DNA from: an uncultured Pseudokineococcus sp.
GTDB lineage: Bacteria > Actinomycetota > Actinomycetes > Actinomycetales > Quadrisphaeraceae
NCBI RefSeq assembly: GCF_947499845.1
Contig: NZ_CANMPM010000010.1
Span: 62,001 to 126,000 of the forward strand
DNA length: 64,000 nt
Reading direction: 5' to 3'
Shown: piece by piece, positions 27,381 to 35,689 of the stretch
Numbering within the stretch: position 1 is the first letter of the stretch
Layout: each line of letters opens with the position of its first letter
Translations under genes and position numbers: made by a program
The notes under the pieces: model-generated
Told to the model about the DNA's origin: nothing
The model's database searches: none
The model's input: only the letters and a program-made list of their open reading frames with translations

Positions 27381-27825
27381 CGCCCCACGGCTGACGCCTC
27401 ACGGCTGACGCGCAGAGCGGCCGGCCGGCCCGACCGCCGTCGGCCGGCCAGGGCCGACGTGGCGGGCAGGACATGGCCGGCGCGGCGCGGGTGCCCGGCG
27501 ACGCAGCGAGGGCCGGCGTGGGCGGCGGCGGCCGGAACACGGTCGACCGGAGGTCGACGTCGGCGTACCGTCCCGGGCGTGACCAACTCGTCCCGGACGG
27601 CGCCGCGGCGCCCGGAGGTGGTCGGCGGCTCGTCCGCCGGCAGCAGGTAGCCGCCGCCCGGTGCTCGCCCCGCCCCTCGTGGCCGCGCGGGCACCGGCAG
27701 CGGCTCCGCGGCACCCGACGTCCCAGCCCCCCGCGCGACAGCGGGGCGTCCGGCGCGCCGCCGCGGGGCCCGCCCCCGGACGACGCCCGCGGGCCCGCGC
27801 CCGCGCCCTCCCGATCGGTGATGCC
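27381..27825. other. 445-bp intergenic region before the FBP-type gene
   Basis: Contains one -10-like TACCGT (about 27567) followed 7 bases later by a GTG opening a 23-codon frame that I do not accept as a gene. Otherwise GC-rich sequence without recognisable RNA, repeats or conserved protein. Confidence 0.5.
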
Positions 27826-28317
27826 GTGCTCCCCCTGACCCCTGACCGGATCCGCTCCTGCTTCGTCGGCGCCTCCCGCAAGGAGCTCGCCGACATGAGC
27901 CCCCCGCCGGAGCTCGCGACCCTCGACTGGGACCGCCTCGACGTCCTCGGCTGGCGCGACGCGAGGCTGCCGCGGCGCTCGTACGTCGTCGTCCCGGTGG
28001 ACTCCCGGCCCGTCGGCCTCCTCCTGCTGCAGGCCTCCGCCGCGCCGCGCCGGCGCGCCCAGTGCGCGTGGTGCCAGGACGTCGAGCTGCCCGCCGACGT
28101 CGTCCTGCGCTCGGCGCGCCGGGCCGGGGCGGCCGGGCGCGCCGGCGACACGGTCGGGACCCTCGTGTGCGAGGGCTTCGAGTGCTCGGCCAACGTCCGC
28201 CGCACCCCGCCCCTGCCCTACGAGGGGTTCGACCTCGAGGCGGCGCGCGCCGAGCGCGTCGCCGGGCTGCAGGCCCGCGCGGCCGGCTTCGCGCGGGCGG
28301 TGCTCGCGTCGTCCTGA
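27826..28317 (+). CDS. FBP-domain protein with treble-clef zinc finger (FusB/EF-G-binding type)
   Basis: 163 residues. Begins PLTPDRIRSCFVGASRKELADM, then a middle beta region, and ends with the CAWCQDV ... LVCEGFECSANVRR four-Cys treble clef. In Firmicutes FusB binds EF-G and rescues it from fusidic acid; the actinobacterial homologues are uncharacterised. The GTG at 27826 is chosen because homology starts there; the frame remains open upstream in Pro/Arg-rich sequence. Stand-alone gene 212 bp before nagZ. Confidence 0.8.
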   Translation: MLPLTPDRIRSCFVGASRKELADMSPPPELATLDWDRLDVLGWRDARLPRRSYVVVPVDSRPVGLLLLQASAAPRRRAQCAWCQDVELPADVVLRSARRAGAAGRAGDTVGTLVCEGFECSANVRRTPPLPYEGFDLEAARAERVAGLQARAAGFARAVLASS

Positions 28318-28421
28318 GCCCGTCACCGACGACGGCGGCCGGGCGAGGCGTCTGCTCGTCGTCACCCAGCCGCCGCCGGACGAGGCCTCCGCCCCGCCCC
28401 GCCGCGTCGGAGGTGGGGGTC

Positions 28422-28450
28422 TTGACCGATATGCACCCGAGGGCGATAGT
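28422..28450 (+). promoter_or_regulatory. Sigma-70-type promoter of the nagZ operon
   Basis: TTGACC (28422-28427), 17-bp spacer, GATAGT (28445-28450): the best consensus promoter in the window. The operator at 28447-28461 covers the -10, as expected for repression. Confidence 0.75.
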
Positions 28451-28461
28451 CCATTGGTCTA
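28447..28461 (+). promoter_or_regulatory. GntR-type operator of the nagZ-namZ-amiE operon
   Basis: Fifteen-base palindrome TAGTCCA-T-TGGTCTA, one mismatch between half-sites. The matching site TAGACCA-C-TGGTATG lies between gntR and the FAD oxidase. It resembles DasR/NagR (HutC subfamily) sites, which contain TGGTCTAGACCA. Confidence 0.75.
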
Positions 28462-28529
28462 CCGGCGGCGCGAAGGGGCGTCCCGGGCCGTGAGGCGCCG
28501 GTGGGCCCGTCGACCCCGAGGGAGCTCTC

Positions 28530-30461
28530 GTGAGCAGTCCGTCCGCCACCTCCGCCGGCGGTGCCCCGCCGCGGGCGCGCCGCCTCCGCCGGACGGCGGC
28601 GGCCGCGCTCGTCGGCGCCGCCACGGCCCTGTCCGCCGCGCTGCCCGTCTCGCTCGTCGCCGCGCCGGCCGCGTCCGCCGACGCCCCGAGCCGGGAGGAC
28701 GTCTACGTCAAGCGCGTCATGCACCGGATGACGCTGCCGCAGAAGGTCGGCCAGATGATGACCGGCTACGTCTACGGCAGCGACGCGCGCACGTCCGACC
28801 CGCGGAACACCGCCCTGTACGGGGTCGCGACGCCCGCGGAGGTCGTCGAGGAGTACGCGCTCGGCGGAGTCGTCCACTTCGCGTGGACCGACAGCTTCCG
28901 CGAGGGGCCGGAGCAGCTGGCCCGGCTGAACGACGGGCTCCAGGAGGCGGCTCGTGGCGCGAACCGGCGCGTGCCGCTGATGATCTCGACCGACCAGGAG
29001 ACCGGTCTCGTGGCCCGTCTCGGTCCGCCCGCGACCGGCTTCCCGGGCGCCATGGCGCTGGGGGCGGGGCGCAGCCCCGAGGACGCCCGCCGAGCGGCCG
29101 CCGTCACGGGCACCGAGCTGAGGGCCGTCGGCATCACGCAGGACTACGCGCCGGTCGCCGACGTCAACGTCGACCCGGCCAACCCCGTCATCGGGGTCCG
29201 CTCGTTCGGCTCCGACCCTCAGCTCGTCGCCGACATGGTCGCCGCGCAGGTCGTCGGCTACCAGGAGGACGGCGGCGTCGCGACGTCCGCCAAGCACTTC
29301 CCGGGGCACGGCGACACGGCGACGGACAGCCACGTCGGTCTCCCCGTCATCGACCACACGCGCGAGGAGTGGGAGCGGCTCGACGCCCCGCCCTTCCGCG
29401 CCGCCGTGGAGGCCGGCGTCGACGCGGTGATGACGGCGCACATCGTCGTCCCGTCGCTCGACCCCTCGGGCGTCCCGGCGACCCTGTCGGAGCCCATCAT
29501 GACCGGCGTCCTGCGCGAGGAGATGGGCTTCGAGGGCGTCATCACCACCGACTCCCTCGAGATGGAGGGCGTCCGGACGATGTTCGGCGACGGCGAGGTG
29601 GCCGTCCGCGCCGTCGAGGCGGGCGCCGACGTGCTGCTCATGCCGGCGCAGCCGCGGGTCGCCGTCGACGCCCTGCTCGGGGCCGTGGCGTCCGGTCGGC
29701 TCACGGAGGAGCGCCTCGACGAGAGCGTCGAGCGCGTGCTGCGCCTGAAGTGGCACCGCGGCGTCGTCGCCGACAGCTCCACGGACGTCGACGCCGTCCT
29801 GTCGACCCTCGGCTCGGCGGAGCACCAGGCCGTGGCGCAGGAGGTCACCGACCGCACCACGACGCTCCTGCGCGACGACGCCGGCCTGCTCCCCCTCGCG
29901 GGCGGCGAGCAGCGGGACGTCCTCGTCACCGGGTGGGGCGCGGCCCCGGCCGCGGCGCTCGGCGCGGCGCTCTCCGAGCACGGCGACGTCGTCGAGGTGC
30001 AGGAGGTCGGCGCGTCCGCGCCCGACCCGACCGACCCGCCGGACCCGGGCGACCCCGGCGGCGGCCCGGCGGACCCCGCGCTGGACACGGCCGTCGCGGC
30101 GGCCGAGGAGGCCGACCTGGTCGTCGTCCTGACGAACGGGGCGTGGAGCTCCCCGCGCGGCGACCGCCAGCGCCGGGCCGTCGCCGAGCTCGTCGCGACG
30201 GGCACCCCCGTCGTCCACGTCGCCGTCCGCGACCCGTACGACGTCGCCCACCTGCCCGGCGTGACGACCTCGCTCGCCACCTACTCGACGACGCCGGTGG
30301 CGATGCGCTCGCTCGCCCGCGTGCTGCACGGGGACGTCGCCCCGGCGGGCCGCCTGCCCGTCGACGTGCCGGCCGCCGACGGCTCCGGCGTGCTGCTGCC
30401 CCTCGGGTGGGGCCTGACCTACGGCGCCGACGGCGCGACCTCGCTGGGAGGGGCGCGATGA
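28530..30461 (+). CDS. nagZ: Exported beta-N-acetylglucosaminidase NagZ (GH3)
   Basis: Removes non-reducing GlcNAc from muropeptides. 643 residues. A Sec signal peptide (1-50, cleavage after ASA) exports it, as in Bacillus rather than the cytosolic Gram-negative NagZ. The catalytic domain has KHFPGHGDTATDSHVGLP (255-271) with the Asp266/His268 acid/base dyad, and nucleophile D341 in VITTDSLEM. A second alpha/beta domain with a Pro-rich linker (about 470-485) follows, as in two-domain Bacillus NagZ (YbbD). GTG with GGGAGC 7 bases upstream. First gene of a three-gene operon with 4-base overlaps. Confidence 0.94.
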   Translation: MSSPSATSAGGAPPRARRLRRTAAAALVGAATALSAALPVSLVAAPAASADAPSREDVYVKRVMHRMTLPQKVGQMMTGYVYGSDARTSDPRNTALYGVATPAEVVEEYALGGVVHFAWTDSFREGPEQLARLNDGLQEAARGANRRVPLMISTDQETGLVARLGPPATGFPGAMALGAGRSPEDARRAAAVTGTELRAVGITQDYAPVADVNVDPANPVIGVRSFGSDPQLVADMVAAQVVGYQEDGGVATSAKHFPGHGDTATDSHVGLPVIDHTREEWERLDAPPFRAAVEAGVDAVMTAHIVVPSLDPSGVPATLSEPIMTGVLREEMGFEGVITTDSLEMEGVRTMFGDGEVAVRAVEAGADVLLMPAQPRVAVDALLGAVASGRLTEERLDESVERVLRLKWHRGVVADSSTDVDAVLSTLGSAEHQAVAQEVTDRTTTLLRDDAGLLPLAGGEQRDVLVTGWGAAPAAALGAALSEHGDVVEVQEVGASAPDPTDPPDPGDPGGGPADPALDTAVAAAEEADLVVVLTNGAWSSPRGDRQRRAVAELVATGTPVVHVAVRDPYDVAHLPGVTTSLATYSTTPVAMRSLARVLHGDVAPAGRLPVDVPAADGSGVLLPLGWGLTYGADGATSLGGAR

Positions 30462-31831
30462 GCGGGCGGCAGCACGTCGCGGCCAGCCGCCGGTCCTTCC
30501 TCGGCGCGCTCGGCGCCGGCGCGGCCGCGGCCCCCGCCGCGGTGCTGGGGAGCGCGCTCCCGGCGTCGTCCTCCGGCGCCCCCTCGGCACCGGGACGGCC
30601 GGTGCGCACCGGCACCGGCCGGCGGCGCCCCCGCGTCCAGACGGGCGCCGACCGGCTCGCGGCGGACGGCTTCGCCGCGCTCGCCGGCCAGCGGGTCGGG
30701 GTCATCACCAACCCGACCGGCGTGCTGGCCGACCTGCGGCACGAGGTCGACGTCATGGCCGCGAGCGGCGCCGTCGACCTGCGCGCCGTCCTGGGACCCG
30801 AGCACGGCTTCCGCGGTGCCGCCCAGGCGGGCGAGTCGGAGGACACCTCCGTCGACGAGCGCACCGGCGTCACCGTCTACGACGCGTACGGGGCGGGCGC
30901 CGACGACTTCGCGCGCCTCTACGACGAGGCGGACGTGGAGACGGTCGTCTTCGACATCCAGGACGTCGGTGCCCGGTTCTACACCTACGTCTGGACGATG
31001 TACGACGCCATGGTCGCCGCGGCGACGACGGGGCGGCGCTTCCTCGTCCTCGACCGGCCGAACCCCGTCGGGGGCGACGCCCGCGGCCCGATGATGACCG
31101 ACGAGTTCCGCACCTTCGTCGGCAACCAGCGCATCGCCCAGCAGCACGGGATGACCGTGGGCGAGCTGGCGGCCTTCCTCGACGGCGAGCTCATCACCGA
31201 GGAGACCGGCGGGGCGCGCCTCGGGGACCGCCTCGAGGTCGTGCCGATGCGCGGCTGGCGGGGCAGCCTGCCGTGGGAGGACACCGGGCTGCCGTGGGTG
31301 CCGCCGAGCCCCAACGTGCCGACGCCCGACGTCGCCCTCGCCTACACGGGCACGTGCTGGTTCGAGGGCACGCTCATGTCCGAGGGCCGCGGCACGACGA
31401 CGCCCTTCCAGACGGTCGGGTCGCCGGGCGCGGACTGGCGCTGGCCGGAGGCCGTGGCCGGGTACGACCTCGACGGCCTCGCCGTCCGCGAGGCGTCCTT
31501 CACCCCGACCTTCTCCAAGCACGCCGGCGAGGTCTGCCACGGGCTGCAGCTGCACGTCACCGACCCGGTCGGGGGCGTCGACGCGATCACCGCCGCGACG
31601 GCGATGCTCGTGGAGGCCCGTCGACTCGTCGACGGCTTCGCCTGGCGGGAGGACGCCTACGACCCGGCCCGACCCTTCTGGGTCGACAAGCTGTCGGGCT
31701 CGAGCCGGCTGCGCGAGATGGTCGACGCGGGCGCCTCGGTCGCCGAGGTCACGGCGGCGTGGGCGCCCGAGCTGGCGGCGTTCGAGGCGCAGCGCCGGCC
31801 CTACCTGCGCTACCCGCGGGGGCTGTCGTGA
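30458..31831 (+). CDS. namZ: Exo-beta-N-acetylmuramidase NamZ (DUF1343, GH171), Tat-exported
   Basis: Releases MurNAc from the non-reducing end of glycan fragments. 457 residues. The Tat signal SRRSFLGALG is at 10-19. Family motifs: VGVITNPTG, GPEHGFRGAAQAGE with E115-H-G, VFDIQDVGARFYTYVWTM, LDRPNPVGG, LPWVPPSPNVPT and FEGTLMSEGRGTT. In Bacillus this gene (ybbC) sits beside nagZ and amiE, exactly as here. The ATG overlaps the nagZ stop by 4 bases; the stop overlaps the next gene by 4. Confidence 0.93.
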   Translation: MSGRQHVAASRRSFLGALGAGAAAAPAAVLGSALPASSSGAPSAPGRPVRTGTGRRRPRVQTGADRLAADGFAALAGQRVGVITNPTGVLADLRHEVDVMAASGAVDLRAVLGPEHGFRGAAQAGESEDTSVDERTGVTVYDAYGAGADDFARLYDEADVETVVFDIQDVGARFYTYVWTMYDAMVAAATTGRRFLVLDRPNPVGGDARGPMMTDEFRTFVGNQRIAQQHGMTVGELAAFLDGELITEETGGARLGDRLEVVPMRGWRGSLPWEDTGLPWVPPSPNVPTPDVALAYTGTCWFEGTLMSEGRGTTTPFQTVGSPGADWRWPEAVAGYDLDGLAVREASFTPTFSKHAGEVCHGLQLHVTDPVGGVDAITAATAMLVEARRLVDGFAWREDAYDPARPFWVDKLSGSSRLREMVDAGASVAEVTAAWAPELAAFEAQRRPYLRYPRGLS

Positions 31832-33663
31832 GCCGGCCGCTCGCGGTGCGGCGGGGCCGGCGCGCGGCGGTGCTGGGGACGGTGCTCGCCTGCGCCCTCG
31901 TCCTGCCGTCCACCGCCGTCGCCGCGGCCCCCGCGCCCGGGGCCGGGGAGGTCGGCGGTGAGGCGCCGGCCGGACGCTTCGACGTCCCCCTCGCCGGCTT
32001 CCTGCCACCGACGTCGCTGCGCCGCGGGGCGCCCGAGGAGGTCGGGCTCGACCCGGCCCCGCTGCGGGACGCGCTGGCAGAGGTGGCCGAGCACTCCGCC
32101 GACGGCCCCGCGGACGCACGCCTGTACCCGGGCTCCGTCGCCCTCGTGGGGCACCGGGGCGTCGTCGTCGCGGAGGAGGCGCACGGCCTGGCCGTCCAGT
32201 ACGCGGGCGAGCCGGGCGCGACGACGGCGACCGAGCTGCCGGGCTCGGAGCAGGTGCCCGTGACGACGGCCACGCGGTTCGACATGGCCTCGGTCTCGAA
32301 GCTCTTCACCTCCATCGCGGTCATGCAGCAGGTCGAGGCCGGGCGGGTCGACCTCGACGCCCGCGTGGTCCGCTACCTGCCCGAGTTCGCGGTCGGCGGC
32401 GAGGCGAAGTCGCGCGTGACCGTGCGGCAGCTGCTCACGCACACCGCGGGCTTCGCGCCCTTCGTGCCGCTCTGGAGCCTGTACCCGGATCGCGACAGCC
32501 GGGTCCGGGGAGCGCTGCAGCAGCCGCTGCAGAGCGAGCCGGGCACGGCCTACGTCTACAGCGACCTGTCGATGATCAGCCTCGGCGCGCTCGTCGAGGA
32601 GGTGACGGGGGAGCGCCTCGACACGGTCGTCCGCGACGCCATCACGGCCCCGCTGGGCATGGACGACACCGGCTACGCCACGCCGGGCGCGCCCGTCGAG
32701 GGCGCCGCGGCCACCGAGCTGCAGGTCGTGCCGCCGCGCGGCGTCGTCCGGGGGGAGGTGCACGACGAGAACGCGTGGTCGCTCGACGGCGTCGCCGGCC
32801 ACGCGGGCGTGTTCTCGACGGCCGAGGACATGGCGCGGCTGGCGCAGGCCCTGCTCTCCGGCGGCGTGGCGGGCGACGGCACGCGGGTCCTGCGCGAGAG
32901 CTCGGTGCGCCGGCTCGTGACGGACGAGAACACCGAGTTCCCCGGTGACGCCCACGGCCTCGGCTTCGAGCTCGACCAGCGCTGGTACATGGACGGGCTG
33001 TCGAGCGCCCGGACCGCGGGGCACACCGGCTTCACCGGCACCTCGCTGGTGCTCGACCTCGCGTCGGGCTCGTTCGCCGTGCTGCTGACGAACCGGGTGC
33101 ACCCCAGCCGGGACGGCGGCTCGGTGAACCCGGCGCGGCGGGCCCTCGCCCGCGGCCTCGGGCAGGCGCTGCGCGTGCCGCCGCGCGTCGGTGACGACGC
33201 CTGGTCCACGCAGCCGGTCGACGCCACGACGCAGGTCCTGGCGACGGCGGTGGACAGCCCGCCGCGCGGGGCCGTGCTGTCCTTCGCCGCCCTCGTCGAC
33301 GTCGAGGCCACCGACCCGCTCGTCGTCGAGTCCTCCGCGGACGGCGGCGTCACGTGGCAGCGGGTGCCCCTGCGGGCGCGGACGGCGCCCGAGCAGGGGA
33401 TCGTCGGGCGCGTGGTCCACGCGCGGGACGGCGCGCTGGCCGCGCACGGGCACCGCACGTGGTGGGACGTCACGGGCCGGCTGCCCGCCGGGCCCTCGGA
33501 CGGCGACCTGCTCGTGCGCTGGCGGTACACGACGGACGCCCTCTACCAGGGCCGCGGCGTGGTCGTCGACGACGTGCGGGTCGCGGCGCGCGGCGACGTC
33601 CTGCTCGACGCCGAGGCGGACCCGGGCGCTCTCGTCGCGGACGGCTGGGTCCGCACCGGGTGA
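31828..33663 (+). CDS. Exported serine hydrolase, AmiE (YbbE)-like, with C-terminal beta-sandwich domain
   Basis: 611 residues with a Sec signal (1-33). Beta-lactamase/PBP4* fold: S155-V-S-K158, Y244-S-D246 and H399-T-G. In the Bacillus MurNAc-recovery operon the same family member AmiE is an N-acetylmuramyl-L-alanine amidase that strips peptides from MurNAc; operon position is the reason for that call here. The extra C-terminal region (about 460-611) looks like a beta-sandwich, probably for carbohydrate or wall binding, not found in Bacillus AmiE. The GTG overlaps the namZ stop. Other members are D,D-carboxypeptidases or esterases, so the activity is inferred. Confidence 0.8.
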   Translation: MSRPLAVRRGRRAAVLGTVLACALVLPSTAVAAAPAPGAGEVGGEAPAGRFDVPLAGFLPPTSLRRGAPEEVGLDPAPLRDALAEVAEHSADGPADARLYPGSVALVGHRGVVVAEEAHGLAVQYAGEPGATTATELPGSEQVPVTTATRFDMASVSKLFTSIAVMQQVEAGRVDLDARVVRYLPEFAVGGEAKSRVTVRQLLTHTAGFAPFVPLWSLYPDRDSRVRGALQQPLQSEPGTAYVYSDLSMISLGALVEEVTGERLDTVVRDAITAPLGMDDTGYATPGAPVEGAAATELQVVPPRGVVRGEVHDENAWSLDGVAGHAGVFSTAEDMARLAQALLSGGVAGDGTRVLRESSVRRLVTDENTEFPGDAHGLGFELDQRWYMDGLSSARTAGHTGFTGTSLVLDLASGSFAVLLTNRVHPSRDGGSVNPARRALARGLGQALRVPPRVGDDAWSTQPVDATTQVLATAVDSPPRGAVLSFAALVDVEATDPLVVESSADGGVTWQRVPLRARTAPEQGIVGRVVHARDGALAAHGHRTWWDVTGRLPAGPSDGDLLVRWRYTTDALYQGRGVVVDDVRVAARGDVLLDAEADPGALVADGWVRTG

Positions 33664-33667
33664 CCTC

Positions 33668-33725
33668 TCGACCGCCGTCTGCCGCTCTCTCGTCGGGGTC
33701 GTAGAGAGCGGCAGACGGCGGTCGA
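33668..33725. terminator. Bidirectional terminator: perfect 23-bp hairpin between amiE-like gene and murQ
   Basis: Arms 33668-33690 and 33703-33725 are perfectly complementary with a 12-base loop. It sits between convergent genes, 5 bases after one stop codon and 30 bases before the other. Similar palindromes occur at 39504-39527 and 44035-44074. Confidence 0.85.
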
Positions 33726-33754
33726 CGACCTGGTCCGGGACCCTGCCGTCAGCG

Positions 33755-34699
33755 TCAGCGCCATCCCCCGGCGCGCGCCCGCTCCACCGCCGCCCGCACC
33801 CGGCCCCCGGCGGCGTCGAGCAGCTGCCGGGCCCGCTCGGCGTCGACGCCCCCGAGCAGGGCGACGACCGCCGTGCCCGCGTGGCCGTCGGCGGCCGTGA
33901 CGGCGCGCTCGACGTCCTCGTCGTCGGCCCCGGTCGCCTGGGCGACGATGCGCCGCACGCGCTCGGCGAGCTTGGCGTTGGTCACGCGGACGTCGACCAT
34001 GAGGTTGCCGTAGGTGCGGCCGCGGCGGACCATCACCGCCGTCGAGAGCTGGTTGAGCACGAGCTTCTGCGCCGTGCCGGCCTTGAGGCGGGTGGAGCCG
34101 GCGACGACCTCGGGCCCGGTGGGCACCTCGACCGCCACGTCGACCCGCGCGCTCAACGCTGCTGCCGCGTTGCTGCTGACGCCCACGGTGCCGGCGCCCG
34201 CGGCGCGGGCGGCGTCGACGGCGCCGAGGACGTAGGGCGTGCGCCCCGACGCGGTGATGCCGACGACGACGTCGTCCGGCCCCACGTCGTGGGCGCGCAC
34301 GTCCGCGGCGCCGGCGGCCTCGTCGTCCTCCGCCCCCTCGCGGGCGCCGAAGACGGCCTGCGGGCCGCCCGCCATGACGGCGACGACGAGACCGGGGTCG
34401 GTGCCGTACGTCGGGGGCAGCTCGGCGGCGTCGACGACGGCGAGGCGTCCTGGCGTGCCCGCCCCGACGTAGAGGAGCCGCCCCCCGCGCTCCGTCCGCT
34501 CGACGACGAGGTCGACGGCCGCGGCCACGGCGTCGCCGGCGGCGGCCACGACGGCGGGGACCTCCGCGTCGGCCTCGGCGAGCAGCGCGACCACCTCACG
34601 GGTGCTGCGCACGTCGAGGTCGGCGAGCTCGGGGCGGACGGCCTCCGTGGGCAGGCGGCCGAGGGCGGCGGCGTCCACCGGTGCGGCGTGGGCGGTCAT
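33755..34699 (-). CDS. murQ: N-acetylmuramic acid 6-phosphate etherase MurQ
   Basis: Cytosolic lyase that cleaves the lactyl ether of MurNAc-6P to GlcNAc-6P and D-lactate. 314 residues, SIS-fold. Motifs: LLYVGAGTPGRLAVVDAAEL with E93 in AELPPTYG (E. coli E83 region), EGAEDDE for the second catalytic acid, GITASGRTPYV, and RLKAGTAQKLVLNQLSTAVM. ATG at 34699. It lies 81 bp downstream of gntR on the same strand, so probably cotranscribed. No MurK or MurP kinase/permease is in the window. Confidence 0.95.
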   Translation of the reverse strand: MTAHAAPVDAAALGRLPTEAVRPELADLDVRSTREVVALLAEADAEVPAVVAAAGDAVAAAVDLVVERTERGGRLLYVGAGTPGRLAVVDAAELPPTYGTDPGLVVAVMAGGPQAVFGAREGAEDDEAAGAADVRAHDVGPDDVVVGITASGRTPYVLGAVDAARAAGAGTVGVSSNAAAALSARVDVAVEVPTGPEVVAGSTRLKAGTAQKLVLNQLSTAVMVRRGRTYGNLMVDVRVTNAKLAERVRRIVAQATGADDEDVERAVTAADGHAGTAVVALLGGVDAERARQLLDAAGGRVRAAVERARAGGWR

Positions 34700-34780
34700 G
34701 GCGCTCCAGACGGTCGTGGGCGGTGGGTCGTGGCGGCGGCGGCGCCGGTCGGGCGGTGCCGGGGTGCTCGGCTCCCCCTC

Positions 34781-35569
34781 TCAGGAGGGAGCGCTCGTGC
34801 GTCCCGTGGCCGGGGGCGCGACGGTGGGCGACGCCGTGCCCAGCGGCGCGACGATCCGGTAGCGGTCACCGCGGTAGACGGAGCGCACGAGCTCCAGGCG
34901 GCGGCCGTCCGCGTCACGGGTCGTGCGCTCGATGAGGAAGGCCGGCGCGTGCAGCGGCACCTGGAGGAGCGTGGACTCCTCGGCGCTCGCCGCGGTCACC
35001 TCGAGGAGCTGCTCGCCCGAGGCCACCTCGACGCCGTACCGGTGGGCGAGGACGGCGTAGAACGACGTGTCGACGAGGTCCTCGCCGACGAGGCCCGGCA
35101 CGAGATCGGCCGGCACGTGCAGGTCCTCCAGGGCCATCGGCTCGTCGTCGGCCAGGCGCAGACGGCGCACGCGCAGGACCTCCGTGGCCGGGTCCACCTC
35201 GAGCCGCTGCGCGACCGCCGCACCCGCCGGCTCCGTGCGGGCCGTCACGAGGCGAGCGCCCGGCCGCATCCCGCGGGCCACCATGTCGGCGCTGAAGGAG
35301 GTGACGCGCAGCGGCTGGGCGAGCTTCGGCGCCGCCGCGAAGGTCCCGGCGCCCTGCCGGCGGACGAGCCGGCCAGCTGCCGCGAGGTCGTCGACGACCC
35401 GGCGCAGCGTCACCCGCGACGTGCCGATGCGGGCGGCCAGGTCGCGCTCCGGCGGCAGCGGCTCCCCGGGGCTGAGGGTGGCGAGCAGGTCCTCGACGGC
35501 GGAGGCGACGTCGATCGCGCGCACGGGCTCCTCCGGGGGCTGGGCGGTGCGGGCGGACGGGACGGCCAC
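34781..35569 (-). CDS. GntR-family (HutC subfamily) regulator with UTRA ligand domain
   Basis: 262 residues. The N-terminal winged helix (about 18-80) includes LPPERDLAARIGTSRVTLRR and the wing GRLVRRQGAGTF. The UTRA domain (about 90-245) has the typical LRVRRLRLADDEPMALEDLH and IERTTRDADGRRLEL segments. HutC-type regulators such as NagR/DasR sense phosphorylated amino sugars; MurNAc-6P or GlcNAc-6P is a sensible ligand here. It likely binds the palindromes at 28447 and 35627. The -10 TACCGT at 35628-35623 overlaps the operator, suggesting autoregulation. Confidence 0.9.
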   Translation of the reverse strand: MAVPSARTAQPPEEPVRAIDVASAVEDLLATLSPGEPLPPERDLAARIGTSRVTLRRVVDDLAAAGRLVRRQGAGTFAAAPKLAQPLRVTSFSADMVARGMRPGARLVTARTEPAGAAVAQRLEVDPATEVLRVRRLRLADDEPMALEDLHVPADLVPGLVGEDLVDTSFYAVLAHRYGVEVASGEQLLEVTAASAEESTLLQVPLHAPAFLIERTTRDADGRRLELVRSVYRGDRYRIVAPLGTASPTVAPPATGRTSAPS

Positions 35570-35622
35570 CGGCGGGGCGTCCGTCCGCCCGCGGGCCCCG
35601 CTGGACGGCAGGACGTCCCCGC

Positions 35623-35641
35623 ACGGTAGACCACTGGTATG
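35623..35641. promoter_or_regulatory. Divergent operator/promoter between gntR and the FAD oxidase
   Basis: The operator TAGACCA-C-TGGTATG (35627-35641) is the partner of the site before nagZ. The gntR -10 candidate TACCGT (minus, 35628-35623) overlaps its edge. The oxidase starts 49 bases to the right. Confidence 0.7.
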
Positions 35642-35689
35642 TCACCGTGGGGGGACGGTGCGAGCCGGCGGGACGACGAGGAGACGGCC

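Noticed and set aside
27580-27651. A 23-codon GTG frame 7 bases after a TACCGT box (leaderless small ORF)
   Set aside because: No recognisable sequence, no conservation evidence, and short GTG frames are common in this GC-rich DNA.
31828-33663. Beta-lactamase (antibiotic resistance) call for the serine hydrolase
   Set aside because: The fold is shared, but the motifs, length, C-terminal domain and nagZ-namZ context fit an AmiE-like wall hydrolase better.
34781-35569. Assigning the GntR protein as DasR
   Set aside because: The site resembles DasR boxes, but the half-site spacing and murQ linkage differ, and HutC members cannot be separated by eye.
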